Source of the DNA: Actinomadura latina NBRC 106108 | GTDB taxonomy: Bacteria; Actinomycetota; Actinomycetes; Streptosporangiales; Streptosporangiaceae | Length of the DNA: 64,000 bases | NCBI RefSeq assembly: GCF_001552195.1 | Contig: NZ_BCQS01000012.1 | Span: 124,001 to 188,000, forward strand | Direction of reading: 5' to 3' | Shown: positions 9,276 through 17,555 of the stretch, piece after piece | How the letters are laid out: every line of letters starts with the position of its first letter | How positions within the stretch are numbered: the stretch's first letter is position 1 | Notes under the pieces: generated by a model | What the model saw: the letters and a program-made list of their open reading frames with translations, nothing else | What the model was told of the DNA's origin: nothing | Database searches by the model: none | Program-made: the position numbers and the translations under genes

Positions 9276-9289
9276 GTGATGCACGTCAC
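9276..9289. promoter_or_regulatory. CRP/GlxR-type site GTGA-N6-TCAC
   Basis: GTGATGCACGTCAC matches the core of the CRP-family palindrome (TGTGA-N6-TCACA) at the eight core positions. It lies about 60-70 bp upstream of the lactate permease start, in the only sizeable gap between the molybdenum hydroxylase operon and the permease. Actinobacterial Crp/GlxR proteins commonly control organic-acid uptake; binding here is inferred. Confidence 0.45.
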
Positions 9290-9345
9290 GCCGGTGGGTA
9301 TCGATCACGTGCTCGGGGGCGCTCCCTAGCCGCGAGGTGATCGCC

Positions 9346-10992
9346 GTGTACCAGCAGATCCTCGATCCCGTCGCCGACTCGCTCGGCTGGAGTTCACTCG
9401 TCGCCGCGCTGCCGCTCGCCGTGCTGTTCGTCCTGCTGGGCGGCCTGCGCATGCGCGCGTGGCTGGCGTCCCTGATCGCGCTGGCCGTCTCCCTGGCCGT
9501 CGCGATCTGGACGTACGGCATGCCGGCCGACCAGGCGTTCCTCGCCGGAAGCGAGGGCGCCGCGTTCGGCTTCTACCCGATCCTGTGGATCGTCATCAAC
9601 GCGCTCTGGGTCTACAACATCACCGTCACGACCGGCCACTTCGACGTGCTCCGCCGCTCGTTCGCGCAGGTCAGCGACGACCACCGGCTCCAGGCCGTGC
9701 TGATCGCGTTCTCGTTCGGCGCCCTGCTGGAGGCCCTCGCGGGCTTCGGCACGCCGGTGGCGGTCACGTCCGTCATGCTCATCGCGCTCGGCTTCCAGCC
9801 GATCAAGGCCGCCGTCCTCGCGCTCACCGCCAACACCGCGCCGGTCGCGTTCGGCGCGATGGCGACGCCGATCCTCACCCTCGGCAAGGTCACCGGCGAG
9901 TCCAGCGACACGCTCGGCGCGATGGTGGGGCGGCAGACGCCGATCCTCGCGCTGTTCGTCCCGCTCGTCCTCGTCTTCATCGTGGACGGCAAGCGGGGCC
10001 TCCGGGAGACCTGGCCCACCGCCCTGTTCTGCGGCTTCGCGTTCGGCGTCGCCCAGTACGTGACCGCCAACTTCATCTCGGTGCCGCTCGCCGACGTCGT
10101 CGCGTCCCTCGTCTCGGCCGCGGCCGTCGTCCTCGTCGTCCGGCTGCGGCCGCGGCAGGCGCCCGCCCGGCCCGCGCCGGTCGCGGGCGGCTCCGCCGAC
10201 GAGCCCACGCCCGAGTTCGCCGCGCGCGTCGAGACCGGCGGCGAGCGCGACTCGCGCGCCGAGGTCGCCCGCGCCTACGCCCCCTACGCGATCATCATCG
10301 CGGTCTTCGTCGTCTGCCAGATCGACGCGGTCAAGAACCAGCTGGACAAGGCCACCCAGACGGTCTCCTGGCCCGGCCTCCACCTCACCGGCCCGTCCGG
10401 CAAGCCGCTGAGCCTGCCGAACTTCAACTTCAACTACCTGACGACCCCCGGCACGCAGATGCTCGTCGCCGGGCTGATCACCATGGCCGTGCTCGGCGTC
10501 GGCCTCGGCAAGGCCCTGCGCGCCTACTGGACGACGCTCGTCCAGCTCAAGTGGGCGATCATCACGGTCATGGCCGTCCTCGCCCTCGCGTTCGTGATGA
10601 ACGCATCCGGGCAGACGGTCACGCTCGGCACCTGGATGGCCGGGGCGGGCGGCGCGTTCGCGGTGCTGTCGCCGATCCTCGGCTGGCTCGGCACCGCCGT
10701 GACCGGGTCGGACACCTCGTCCAACTCGCTGTTCGGCGCCCTCCAGGTCACCGCCGCGAACAAGGCCGACCTCTCGACGGTGCTGATGGCCGCGACGAAC
10801 AGCTCCGGCGGCGTCCTCGGCAAGATGGTGTCCCCGCAGAACCTCGCCATCGCGGCCGCCGCGGTGGGCCTGGACGGCCGCGAGGGCGACATCTTCCGCC
10901 GCGTCGTCCTCTGGAGCCTGCTCTTCCTCGCCGGGATGTGCCTGCTGTCGGGCCTGCAGTCCACCGGCGTGCTCGGCTGGATGGTCCCGTGA
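9346..10992 (+). CDS. lldP: L-lactate permease family transporter
   Basis: 548 residues from the GTG at 9346, chosen because GAGGTGA (9334-9340) sits 5 nt upstream; GTG 9337 is also in frame. It has about 12-14 hydrophobic segments and the family motifs LLEALAGFGTPVAVTSVML, NTAPVAFGAMATPI and, near the C-terminus, GSDTSSNSLFGALQ with MVSPQNLAIA. LldP/GlcA proteins are proton symporters for lactate and glycolate. No lactate dehydrogenase gene is adjacent, so this looks like a stand-alone uptake gene. The central loop (about 265-300) is hydrophilic and Glu/Arg-rich. Confidence 0.92.
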   Translation: MYQQILDPVADSLGWSSLVAALPLAVLFVLLGGLRMRAWLASLIALAVSLAVAIWTYGMPADQAFLAGSEGAAFGFYPILWIVINALWVYNITVTTGHFDVLRRSFAQVSDDHRLQAVLIAFSFGALLEALAGFGTPVAVTSVMLIALGFQPIKAAVLALTANTAPVAFGAMATPILTLGKVTGESSDTLGAMVGRQTPILALFVPLVLVFIVDGKRGLRETWPTALFCGFAFGVAQYVTANFISVPLADVVASLVSAAAVVLVVRLRPRQAPARPAPVAGGSADEPTPEFAARVETGGERDSRAEVARAYAPYAIIIAVFVVCQIDAVKNQLDKATQTVSWPGLHLTGPSGKPLSLPNFNFNYLTTPGTQMLVAGLITMAVLGVGLGKALRAYWTTLVQLKWAIITVMAVLALAFVMNASGQTVTLGTWMAGAGGAFAVLSPILGWLGTAVTGSDTSSNSLFGALQVTAANKADLSTVLMAATNSSGGVLGKMVSPQNLAIAAAAVGLDGREGDIFRRVVLWSLLFLAGMCLLSGLQSTGVLGWMVP

Positions 10993-11011
10993 TCCGCGGG
11001 ACCCGAGGGGG

Positions 11012-11257
11012 CTACTGCCAGTAGCCCTCGACCTCACCGGCGGGACGGACCTCGGCGTCGTCCGGGTTCTGTCCCGCCGCCCGCCGGGCCCGGCGCTGGC
11101 GCAGCAGGTCCCAGCACTGGTCGAGCGCCACCTCCAGCCGCTGCAGCCGGTCGCGCGCCTCGCCGTCGGTCGTCTCCGCGCGCTCGTGCGCCTGCCGGAG
11201 GGCGTGCTCCTCCTCGATGAACTCGTTGATACGGTCCAGAATCGTCTTCTCGTCCAT
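11012..11257 (-). CDS. DUF2630 family protein
   Basis: 81 residues from the ATG at 11257; an upstream in-frame start at 11308 would overlap the divergent gene's leader. The sequence MDEKTILDRINEFIEEEHALRQ...RLQRLEVALDQCWDLLRQRRARRA is the characteristic helical hairpin of DUF2630, a small actinobacterial family of unknown function. It ends with a tyrosine-tryptophan tail (EGYWQ). It converges on the lactate permease gene with only 19 bp between stops. Confidence 0.85.
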   Translation of the reverse strand: MDEKTILDRINEFIEEEHALRQAHERAETTDGEARDRLQRLEVALDQCWDLLRQRRARRAAGQNPDDAEVRPAGEVEGYWQ

Positions 11258-11361
11258 GAAATCCGCCCGGTGGGGTCCATAGGATGCCGACAGGTGAGAG
11301 CCTGGCATATACGGGGCCGCCCGGACAGCGGCGCCCCGTCCAAGGGCGAGGTGCGCGTGAC

Positions 11362-11775
11362 ATGACGATCTGGCGGATCGGCGGCGGGGAGGGCGCTCCC
11401 GGGTCCGGGGAGCGCGCGGCTCCCCGCTACGACATCGTCGAGCTCGACACCGCGCTGCTGAACATCGCCGCCGCGTCGTCCTCGCCGTGGCTCCGGATGG
11501 CCGGCGAGATCGACGTCTCCACCGCTCCCGGCGTCGCCGCCGCGCTGCACGCCGCGCAGGTCCGGCTGGCCGGCGACGTCCACGTCGACATGGCCGCGCT
11601 CGCCTTCATGGACGTCGCCGGGCTGCGCGCCTTCACCGTCGCGGCCCGCGAGATGCACGACCACGGCCGGCTGCTCGTCCTGCACACGGTCTCGCCGCAC
11701 ATCGACCGGCTCTTCCGCCTCATCGGCTGGCACCTCACCCCCGGCCTGACGATCCACTGCCGCCCGCAGCGCTGA
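11362..11775 (+). CDS. STAS-domain protein (anti-sigma antagonist-like) lacking the phospho-serine
   Basis: 137 residues. The second half is a STAS domain: LRMAGEIDVSTAPGVAAAL, VHVDMAALAFMDVAGLRAF, then LLVLHTVSPHIDRLFRLIGW. In SpoIIAA/RsbV proteins the loop reads (F)xDSxG and its serine is phosphorylated by the anti-sigma kinase. Here it reads MDVAG, with Val85 after Asp84, so switch-by-phosphorylation is unlikely. The first 45 residues are a Gly/Ala-rich extension. No RsbW-type kinase or sigma-B gene is adjacent. It may be a constitutive antagonist or a STAS scaffold; the fold call is firm, the role is not. Confidence 0.75.
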   Translation: MTIWRIGGGEGAPGSGERAAPRYDIVELDTALLNIAAASSSPWLRMAGEIDVSTAPGVAAALHAAQVRLAGDVHVDMAALAFMDVAGLRAFTVAAREMHDHGRLLVLHTVSPHIDRLFRLIGWHLTPGLTIHCRPQR

Positions 11776-11936
11776 CGGGCCGCCCGCGTCAGCGGATCAC
11801 CACGTCCGCACCCGGGCGCGGTAAACGATCCGCGCGATGGGGGATGCTTCCGCGAGTATCCAGGTCCGGGGCTGTTTGACCCCCCAAACCACGGTTAGGA
11901 GGGATTTACAGCTCTCCGATTCCAGAGGGGGATCTC

Positions 11937-12761
11937 ATGGCAAGGCGAAGAGAGCGAGGGGAATCGCCGATGCCCGGCGAGCGCGCCGCAGCCGCGACGC
12001 CCGCCGAGGGCGCCGCCACGGCCGCGCCGCGCCGAGGCGCCAATGAGCCCGGCGAGCACGCGATCTGGGAGGACCGCACGCGGGTCTTCCTGCAGCCCAT
12101 CGCGGCACCGTCCATCCTCGGGCTGTTCGGGTTCGCGGGCGCGACCATGATGGTCGGCGCATGGCAGGCCGGCTGGTACGGCACCGCCGCGACCCCACTG
12201 ATCCTTTGGCCGTTCGTGCTGTTCTTCGGCGGCCTCGCCCAGCTGCTGGCGGGCATGTGGGCCTACCGGGCCCGCGACGGCCTCGCCACCGCGGTCCACG
12301 GCACCTGGGGGGCGTTCTGGCTCGGCTGGGGCACGCTCTTCCTGCTGATCAGCGCGGGCGCGGCACCGCTGGCGCTGGCGCCGGTCCTCGGCGGCGTGGA
12401 GCAGGGCTTCGGCTTCTGGTTCATCGCGCTGGCGGCCATCACGGGGTTGTGCGCGCTGGCGGCGCTCGGCGAGAACATCGTGCTGGCGCTGCTGCTGGCC
12501 TGCCTCGCCGTGGGCGCTGGTTTCACGGCCGCCGGATTCTGGGCCGGGTCCACCTGGCCGCTGGACATCGGCGGCTGGCTGTTCGTCGCCTCCGCGGCGG
12601 TCGCCCTGTACGCGGCGGCCGCGATGATGATGGAGAACACCTTCGGGCGGACCATCCTGCCCACCGGCAAGTACCGCGCGGCCGGCAACATCCCGGGTGG
12701 CCGCGGCATGCGGCCGCTGGAGTACAAGCACGGCGAGCCGGGGGTGAAGATCGGACAGTGA
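11937..12761 (+). CDS. Acetate/succinate transporter, GPR1/FUN34/YaaH family
   Basis: 274 residues; GAGGGG at 11925-11930 supports the ATG at 11937. A 50-residue hydrophilic N-terminus precedes six transmembrane helices. Helix 1 starts APSILGLFGFAGATMMVGAWQ, the counterpart of the NPAPLGL signature, and the LAQLLAGMWAYRARDGLATAVHGTWGAFWL stretch is typical. Family members (SatP) carry acetate or succinate. The C-terminal tail (RPLEYKHGEPGVKIGQ) matches the usual actinobacterial version. With the lactate permease 1 kb away, the neighbourhood looks specialised in small organic acids. Confidence 0.88.
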   Translation: MARRRERGESPMPGERAAAATPAEGAATAAPRRGANEPGEHAIWEDRTRVFLQPIAAPSILGLFGFAGATMMVGAWQAGWYGTAATPLILWPFVLFFGGLAQLLAGMWAYRARDGLATAVHGTWGAFWLGWGTLFLLISAGAAPLALAPVLGGVEQGFGFWFIALAAITGLCALAALGENIVLALLLACLAVGAGFTAAGFWAGSTWPLDIGGWLFVASAAVALYAAAAMMMENTFGRTILPTGKYRAAGNIPGGRGMRPLEYKHGEPGVKIGQ

Positions 12762-12777
12762 TCTCCGGCGTTTCACC

Positions 12778-12807
12778 TTGACATTCCCGTTGCCTTATCC
12801 TTAGCCG
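12778..12807 (+). promoter_or_regulatory. Possible promoter of the zinc-finger microprotein
   Basis: A perfect -35 hexamer TTGACA (12778-12783) is followed after 18 bp by TAGCCG, a weak -10. It begins 17 bp after the stop of the transporter gene and lies 34 bp before the next start, inside a short T/C-rich stretch. The -10 match is poor. Confidence 0.3.
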
Positions 12808-12840
12808 ATCCATGAGGTTCGGCTTGGAGGGGGAGCGGGA

Positions 12841-13041
12841 ATGTCATTGGCGGTCCGGAGGACGTGGCGGCGCCTCGTCCAGACCTACACGGCGCTCTGC
12901 GCGCGTGACGACGGGGCTGAGCACGGCGTGACCATTCCGGACGGCATCTGGGCGTGTGTGCGCTGCCACCAGGCGCACCTCGAACTGTCCTCGCTCCAGC
13001 ACCACCTCCGTACCGAGCACCCCGGCGCGACCGCCGGCTGA
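12841..13041 (+). CDS. 66-residue protein with a C2H2 zinc-finger pattern
   Basis: A strong ribosome site (GGAGGGGG, 12826-12833) precedes the ATG. The C-terminal half reads WACVRCHQAHLELSSLQHHL..EH and fits C-x2-C-x12-H-x4-H exactly (Cys39, Cys42, His55, His60), with Leu46 and Leu52 in the positions of a classical C2H2 hydrophobic core. The N-terminal half is basic (VRRTWRRL). Small single-finger proteins are known in bacteria (the Ros/MucR type), but this one is shorter and its spacing is eukaryote-like. It could bind DNA or RNA or a protein partner; no function is known to me. Confidence 0.65.
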   Translation: MSLAVRRTWRRLVQTYTALCARDDGAEHGVTIPDGIWACVRCHQAHLELSSLQHHLRTEHPGATAG

Positions 13042-13083
13042 GCCCCCCACCCACACCGAGCGCGGAGCGCAGGGGTCACCGCA

Positions 13084-14289
13084 CTACGGGAGGGCGCGGC
13101 GCGCTATCAGCGCCGCGTTCAGCAGCTGCAGGTGGCTCGGCCGGGCCGGATCGAGCCCGGTCAGCGCGCTGATGCGGCGGACGCGGTAGGCCACCGTGTT
13201 CGGGTGGACGTGCAGTGCCGCGCCCGTCGTCCGCCGATCCAGGTCGCAGGCCAGGTAGCGCTCCAGCGTGCGGAGCAGTTCGGGCTTGCGGTCGAGCGGC
13301 GCCAGCAGGGCGGCGAGCCCGGCGAGCGCGCCGCTCGGCCGGCTGAGCTGGTAGTCCAGCAGGACGTCCGCGAGCCGGTACAGGCCGGGCGGGCGGCCCG
13401 CCCGGCGGACCAGGTCCATGATCTCGGCGGTCTGCGCGACCGCGGCGGGGATCCCGGCGGGCGCGGCGATCTCCGCCGCCGCCGTGACCGGGATGTCGGC
13501 GGACTTCGCGGCCCGCGCCACCAGGTCGGCCAGGACGTCCCAGCCGGCCGAGAAGGGCAGCAGGGCGGTTCCGCCGGAGGCGTCCAGGGCGGTGAGGGCG
13601 GGCTCGTCGGCGACCTCGTCCAGCACGGTCCGGATCCGCCGGATCTTGCGCCGGGCCGCGATCCGGGCGCGCTGACCCGCGCCGGCCTCGTCGGGATGCG
13701 GGGCGAACGCCAGTGTCAGCACCGCGTACCGGGGCGCCGGGCGGTGCGCGGCCGTCTCCCCGGCCAGCAGCGCGGTCATCAGGGCGTGCCGGCCGCCGTG
13801 CTCCTGGCTGTCGAGGATCTGCCGCACCTCCAGGTAGGCGGCGCTGACCGCCGAGACCAGCAGCCGCTGGAAGTCCAGGAAGTAGCCGAGCGCCTCCTGG
13901 AAGGCGGGCAGGTCGGCCGGCTCCGCGCCGGCGGTCAGCTCGTCCCACGCCATCGCCGCGCCGATCTGGTACGCGGTGAGGATCGCGTCGAGCGGCACGC
14001 CCTCCTCGGCCCGCAGCGCCGCCGAGTCGCGCTGGCTGCCGAACTCGTCCGGCCGGGCGGGGCGGCGCCGCTCCAGCACGTCCGCGAACTGCCGGAGGCT
14101 GTGCTGGACGATTCCGGCGATATCCCCGGCGACCTCCTCCTGCGGCAGCTCCGCGTACACGGGCAGCTCGGCGAGCAGCCGCGCGACCACGCGCCGGGTC
14201 AGCCGTGGAGCGCGGGCCCGCAGATGGGCCGCCATCGGCCGTCCCGCCATGCGCAGTGCCCGGCCGCCGCCCTTGTTGTCCCGCGTCAC
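13084..14289 (-). CDS. PucR-family transcriptional regulator
   Basis: 401 residues from the GTG at 14289, with GGGAG five bases upstream. The N-terminal helical region (VVARLLAELPVYAELPQEEVAGDIAGIVQHSLRQF) is the RsbRD-like sensor common in these proteins, the middle is a GGDEF-like CdaR domain, and the C-terminus is the PucR helix-turn-helix: LLRTLERYLACDLDRRTTGAALHVHPNTVAYRVRRI. Members control purine, amino-acid or polyketide catabolism and production genes. It is divergent from the SGNH hydrolase gene with a 96-bp gap, so self-regulation or control of that gene is possible. Confidence 0.88.
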   Translation of the reverse strand: MTRDNKGGGRALRMAGRPMAAHLRARAPRLTRRVVARLLAELPVYAELPQEEVAGDIAGIVQHSLRQFADVLERRRPARPDEFGSQRDSAALRAEEGVPLDAILTAYQIGAAMAWDELTAGAEPADLPAFQEALGYFLDFQRLLVSAVSAAYLEVRQILDSQEHGGRHALMTALLAGETAAHRPAPRYAVLTLAFAPHPDEAGAGQRARIAARRKIRRIRTVLDEVADEPALTALDASGGTALLPFSAGWDVLADLVARAAKSADIPVTAAAEIAAPAGIPAAVAQTAEIMDLVRRAGRPPGLYRLADVLLDYQLSRPSGALAGLAALLAPLDRKPELLRTLERYLACDLDRRTTGAALHVHPNTVAYRVRRISALTGLDPARPSHLQLLNAALIARRALP

Positions 14290-14385
14290 AACCGCTCCCG
14301 CAAGAGTCTGTTTTCACGCCAATTGAACGGTGTGTCCAGATTCTGGACGATCACGGCGACATCGTCCATGACGCCGGGAGTTGGC

Positions 14386-15231
14386 ATGAAGCGTCTGTTG
14401 CACGGCATGGTCGGCGCACTCGTCCTCGCGGGAACGGCTCTGGCCGCGGCCCCCGCCCACGCGGCGACGGTGGAGTACGTCGCCCTCGGCGACTCGATGG
14501 CCTCCGGGCCGCTCATCCCCGACATCACCGGCCCGATCGGATGCGGGCGCTCCACCAACAACTACGCCCACGAACTCGCCGACGCGCTCAACGCCGACCT
14601 GCACGACGTCACCTGCAGCGGCGCCCGGACCAAGCACATGACCGAACCGCAGAGCACCAGCGTCGCCGGCGTCGACACCGGCACGGTCCCGCCCCAGTTC
14701 GACGCCCTCACCGCGTCCACCACCCTCGTCACGCTCACCATCGGCGGCAACGACGTCGGGCTCGTCGGCATCGCCGAAGACTGCATCAACCTCGACCCCA
14801 CCGCCACCCCCTGCAAGGGCGAGTTCGAGACCGAGGTCGCCCAGAAGACCGCCGACCTCGGCCCGCGCCTCAGCGCCGTCCTGGACGGTATCCGCGCCCG
14901 TTCCCCGAAGGCGCACGTCGTCGTGACCGGATACGGCCTCTACATCAAGAGGAACGGCTGCTGGCCCATCCAGCCCGTCCTGCCGACCGACGCCAACTTC
15001 CTGCAGGGCGCCGTCAACGCCATGAACGGCGTCATCCGCGACCAGGCGGCCGCGCACGGCGCCACCTACGTCGACCTCGTCACCCCGTCCGCCGGCCACG
15101 ATGCCTGCCAGTCGTCGTCCAAGCGATGGATCGAGGGCTACGTCCCCGTCAACCCGGCCGCACCCCTGCACCCGAACGCCCGCGGCGAGGCCGCCTACGC
15201 CGACATCATCGGCAACGTGCTCGGAGCGTAG
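14386..15231 (+). CDS. Secreted SGNH/GDSL hydrolase (SEST-like lipase/esterase)
   Basis: 281 residues; GGGAG (14376-14380) is 5 nt from the ATG. A Sec signal peptide (MKRLLHGMVGALVLAGTALAAAPAHA) precedes the mature domain. Catalytic blocks are GDSM with Ser37, Gly in SGARTKHM, Asn in IGGND near 119, and His in LHPN near 261. The residue three before this His is not Asp, as in Streptomyces scabies esterase, where a main-chain carbonyl replaces the acid. Several Cys residues (CGRS, VTCSG, DCIN, PCKG, GCW, DACQ) would form disulfides after export. The substrate is probably a lipid or acyl ester. Confidence 0.88.
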   Translation: MKRLLHGMVGALVLAGTALAAAPAHAATVEYVALGDSMASGPLIPDITGPIGCGRSTNNYAHELADALNADLHDVTCSGARTKHMTEPQSTSVAGVDTGTVPPQFDALTASTTLVTLTIGGNDVGLVGIAEDCINLDPTATPCKGEFETEVAQKTADLGPRLSAVLDGIRARSPKAHVVVTGYGLYIKRNGCWPIQPVLPTDANFLQGAVNAMNGVIRDQAAAHGATYVDLVTPSAGHDACQSSSKRWIEGYVPVNPAAPLHPNARGEAAYADIIGNVLGA

Positions 15232-15241
15232 GCTCCGGGGG

Positions 15242-16054
15242 ATGAACGAGGAGATGCGCGCCAACACCGCCGCCTACGAGCAGACGGTCCGTTCGACCCT
15301 CGCGCTCGCCGGCACGCTCACCGGCGACGACTGGGACCGTCCGACCGAATGCCCCGGCTGGACGGTCAAGGACCAGCTGTCCCACCTGGTGGGCATCGAG
15401 CTCCAGCTCCTCGGCGAACCCTCCCCCGACGTCGACGTCCCCGATTTCCAGTACCTCCGCAACGATTTCGGCCGGGCTCTGGAGGCGGCGGTGCACGCGC
15501 GCCGCCCCCTCCCGGGCCCGGCCGTGGCGGCGGAGCTCGCGGACGCCCTGGAGCGCCGCCTCGTCCAGCTCCCCACCCTGGACCCCGACCGCGTCGTCAC
15601 CATGCCGGACGGCAGGGACGGCCCCTACTCCCGCCTGATGATGGTCCGCGCCATGGACTGCTGGACGCACGAGCAGGACGTCCGCCGCGCCGTCGACCGT
15701 CCGGGCAACCTGGACGCGCCGGCGGCGCACTGCTTCTGGAACCTGTTCAGCCCCGCCCTGCCCCTCATCGTCGCCCGCCGTGCGAAGGCCGCCCCCGGCG
15801 ATTCCGTGGCCTTCACGATCACCGGCCCGCCCGACTTCCAGGCGGCAGTCACGGTGGACGAGAACGGCCGCGGCGCCCCGTCGGCCCCCGCCCCGTCGGC
15901 TCCCGGCGACCCCACGTCCGAGCTCGCCATGGACTGGGAGACCTACGTCCGCCTGACCGCCGGCCGCTGCACCCCCGACGCGGTCACCGTCCGCGTCACC
16001 GGGGACCGGGACCTGGCCGCCAGGATCCTTGCCGCCATGGCCATCACCCCCTGA
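15242..16054 (+). CDS. TIGR03083/maleylpyruvate isomerase N-terminal-type protein
   Basis: 270 residues, starting 10 bp after the hydrolase stop. The N-terminal DinB-like four-helix bundle shows ECPGWTVKDQLSHLVGIE and MMVRAMDCWTHEQDVRRAVDRPG, whose His and Asp residues are the expected metal ligands of the mycothiol-dependent isomerase superfamily. The C-terminal half is an SCP2-like fold with FTITGPPDFQAAVTV and ELAMDWETYVRLTAGR. Characterised relatives use mycothiol, but most TIGR03083 members have no assigned substrate. The gene is probably co-transcribed with the SGNH hydrolase, although a shared function is not obvious. Confidence 0.8.
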   Translation: MNEEMRANTAAYEQTVRSTLALAGTLTGDDWDRPTECPGWTVKDQLSHLVGIELQLLGEPSPDVDVPDFQYLRNDFGRALEAAVHARRPLPGPAVAAELADALERRLVQLPTLDPDRVVTMPDGRDGPYSRLMMVRAMDCWTHEQDVRRAVDRPGNLDAPAAHCFWNLFSPALPLIVARRAKAAPGDSVAFTITGPPDFQAAVTVDENGRGAPSAPAPSAPGDPTSELAMDWETYVRLTAGRCTPDAVTVRVTGDRDLAARILAAMAITP

Positions 16055-16159
16055 CGTTCCGCCGATCCGCTTCCCCGCTCACCGGAACCGCGTTCGATTC
16101 GTGCTGATCAGCGTGACATGATGCGGCGATCACTTTTTGGACCGTTCCGAGGGGAACAT

Positions 16160-17014
16160 ATGGCGGAAGTCCACCACTTCTCCTACGGGCTGCTGACACC
16201 GGTGGCCGCGTATCTCATGTCCTTCGTCGGCTCGCTGCTCGGGCTGATGTGCACGGCCCGCGCGCGAGCCTCCAGCGGCCGGTCACGGGCCTCCTGGCTG
16301 GGCCTCGCGGCGCTGGCCATCGGCGGCACCGGCATCTGGGTGATGCACTTCATCGCCATGCTCGGCTTTAGCGTGCCGCACGCCGAGATCCGCTACGACG
16401 TGCCGCTCACCCTGCTGAGCTGCCTCATCGCGATCGCGGTCGTCGCGATCGGGCTGTTCCTGGTGGGCTTCGCCGGCGCCGGCACGCCGCTGATCATCAC
16501 CGGCGGGCTGCTCACCGGCGCGGGCGTGGCGAGCATGCACTACATGGGCATGGCGGCCATGAACATGTCCGCAGACGTCGGCTACCAGCCCGCCCTCGTG
16601 ACGCTGTCGGTGGTGATCGCCCTGGTGGCGGCCACCGCCGCGCTCTGGTTCGCGCTCAAGGTCCGCGGCATGTGGGCGACGGCCGGCGCGGCGCTGATCA
16701 TGGGCGTCGCCGTGACCGGCATGCACTACACCGGCATGGCCGCCATGCGCGTGCACCTGCACGCCCGCGACGCGGCCCCCACCGGCGCCAAGGCCGTCGA
16801 CTTCATCCTGCCCCTCGTCGGCGGCGTCGGCGCGGTCGCGACCATCCTGCTGATCGTCATCGCGATGGCGCCGAGCGAGGACGAGATGCGGATCGAGGCC
16901 GAACTCCAGGAGCGCCTGGAGGCCCGCCGCGACGGCCGTCCTCCGTCCGCCCCGTCCGGCGCGGCCGACTCCCGCCCGCACGCCGGCGAGTGGTTCGGCG
17001 GCAACACCCCCTGA
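16160..17014 (+). CDS. MHYT-domain integral membrane sensor
   Basis: 284 residues from the ATG at 16160, which has GAGGGG five bases upstream; an ATG at 16118 is also in frame. There are seven hydrophobic segments and three MHYT-type motifs (WVMHFIAML, SMHYMGMAAM, GMHYTGMAAM) near the outer membrane face. Family work proposes that these His and Met residues bind copper and sense a gas such as O2, CO or NO. Unlike most relatives it carries no GGDEF, EAL or kinase domain, only a short charged tail (DEMRIEAELQERLEARRDGR). The output partner is unknown. Confidence 0.85.
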   Translation: MAEVHHFSYGLLTPVAAYLMSFVGSLLGLMCTARARASSGRSRASWLGLAALAIGGTGIWVMHFIAMLGFSVPHAEIRYDVPLTLLSCLIAIAVVAIGLFLVGFAGAGTPLIITGGLLTGAGVASMHYMGMAAMNMSADVGYQPALVTLSVVIALVAATAALWFALKVRGMWATAGAALIMGVAVTGMHYTGMAAMRVHLHARDAAPTGAKAVDFILPLVGGVGAVATILLIVIAMAPSEDEMRIEAELQERLEARRDGRPPSAPSGAADSRPHAGEWFGGNTP

Positions 17015-17063
17015 CCGCACCGGCCGAACCCGCCCCCGGCGCGGCCTCGGCCTGTCCGGCCGC

Positions 17064-17555
17064 TCAGCGGTGGCGGGCGGCGTCGGGGAAGTGGGAGGCC
17101 AGGAGGTCGGGGGACTCTTCGCGGCCGTCCAGGACCCGGTTGGTGCGGTTCACCGCGCGCCAGCCGCCGGCGGTGCGGCGCAGGCGCCAGTGGTTGGCGG
17201 TGGCGCGGCGCAGGGCGAAGCCGTCCCTGTTGACGATCATGAGGGTGTAGCCGACGGCGGTGGCCTCGTCGCCGTCGAGGGTGACGTGCGGAGGCCCGAC
17301 GAAGTGGGCGCAGCCGCCGGCGATCCAGCGCTGGTGGCTGGACGAGCGGACCATGGCGTCGATCTCGGCCTGGCCGGTCATGAGGATCTCGTCCACGTCG
17401 TAGACGCCGTCGGGCTCCCAGAGGGCGGCGACGTCGGCGGCGCAGCCGCTGTCGACGAGGGGGCCGTAGGAGAGGATCAGCCGGGTGATCTCGCGTTCGT
17501 CCTCCAGGGCGCGGAGGCGCTCTTCGAGGGCGGCGAGGCGGGATTCGACGGTCAC
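17064..17555 (-). CDS. NTF2/SnoaL-like protein, paired with an LLM oxidoreductase
   Basis: 163 residues from the GTG at 17555, which overlaps the upstream TGA (GTGA) and has a GAGGAG ribosome site. An N-terminal heptad-like helix (ESRLAALEERLRALEDEREI) leads into the NTF2-like fold: TRLILSYGPLVDSGCAADVAALWEPDGVYDVDE, then HFVGPPHVTLDGDEATAVGYTLMI and HWRLRRTAGGWR. SnoaL_4-type members act as hydroxylases, isomerases or dehydratases on polycyclic or aromatic substrates. The coupling to an LLM flavoenzyme, repeated at 28707-30049, suggests a joint reaction (inference). Confidence 0.8.
   Translation of the reverse strand: MTVESRLAALEERLRALEDEREITRLILSYGPLVDSGCAADVAALWEPDGVYDVDEILMTGQAEIDAMVRSSSHQRWIAGGCAHFVGPPHVTLDGDEATAVGYTLMIVNRDGFALRRATANHWRLRRTAGGWRAVNRTNRVLDGREESPDLLASHFPDAARHR

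Noticed and set aside
7088..9289. 733-codon minus-strand frame over the molybdenum hydroxylase
   Set aside because: Same reason; the plus strand encodes the PaoC-type subunit with all motifs.
9394..11757. 787-codon minus-strand frame over the lactate permease
   Set aside because: It shadows the permease and STAS genes and has Asp/Arg/Gly-rich low-complexity content.
17060..17070. CCGCTCAGCGG as another steroid operator
   Set aside because: It overlaps the 3' end of a gene rather than a promoter, so it may be chance. It is kept as a caution for the motif.
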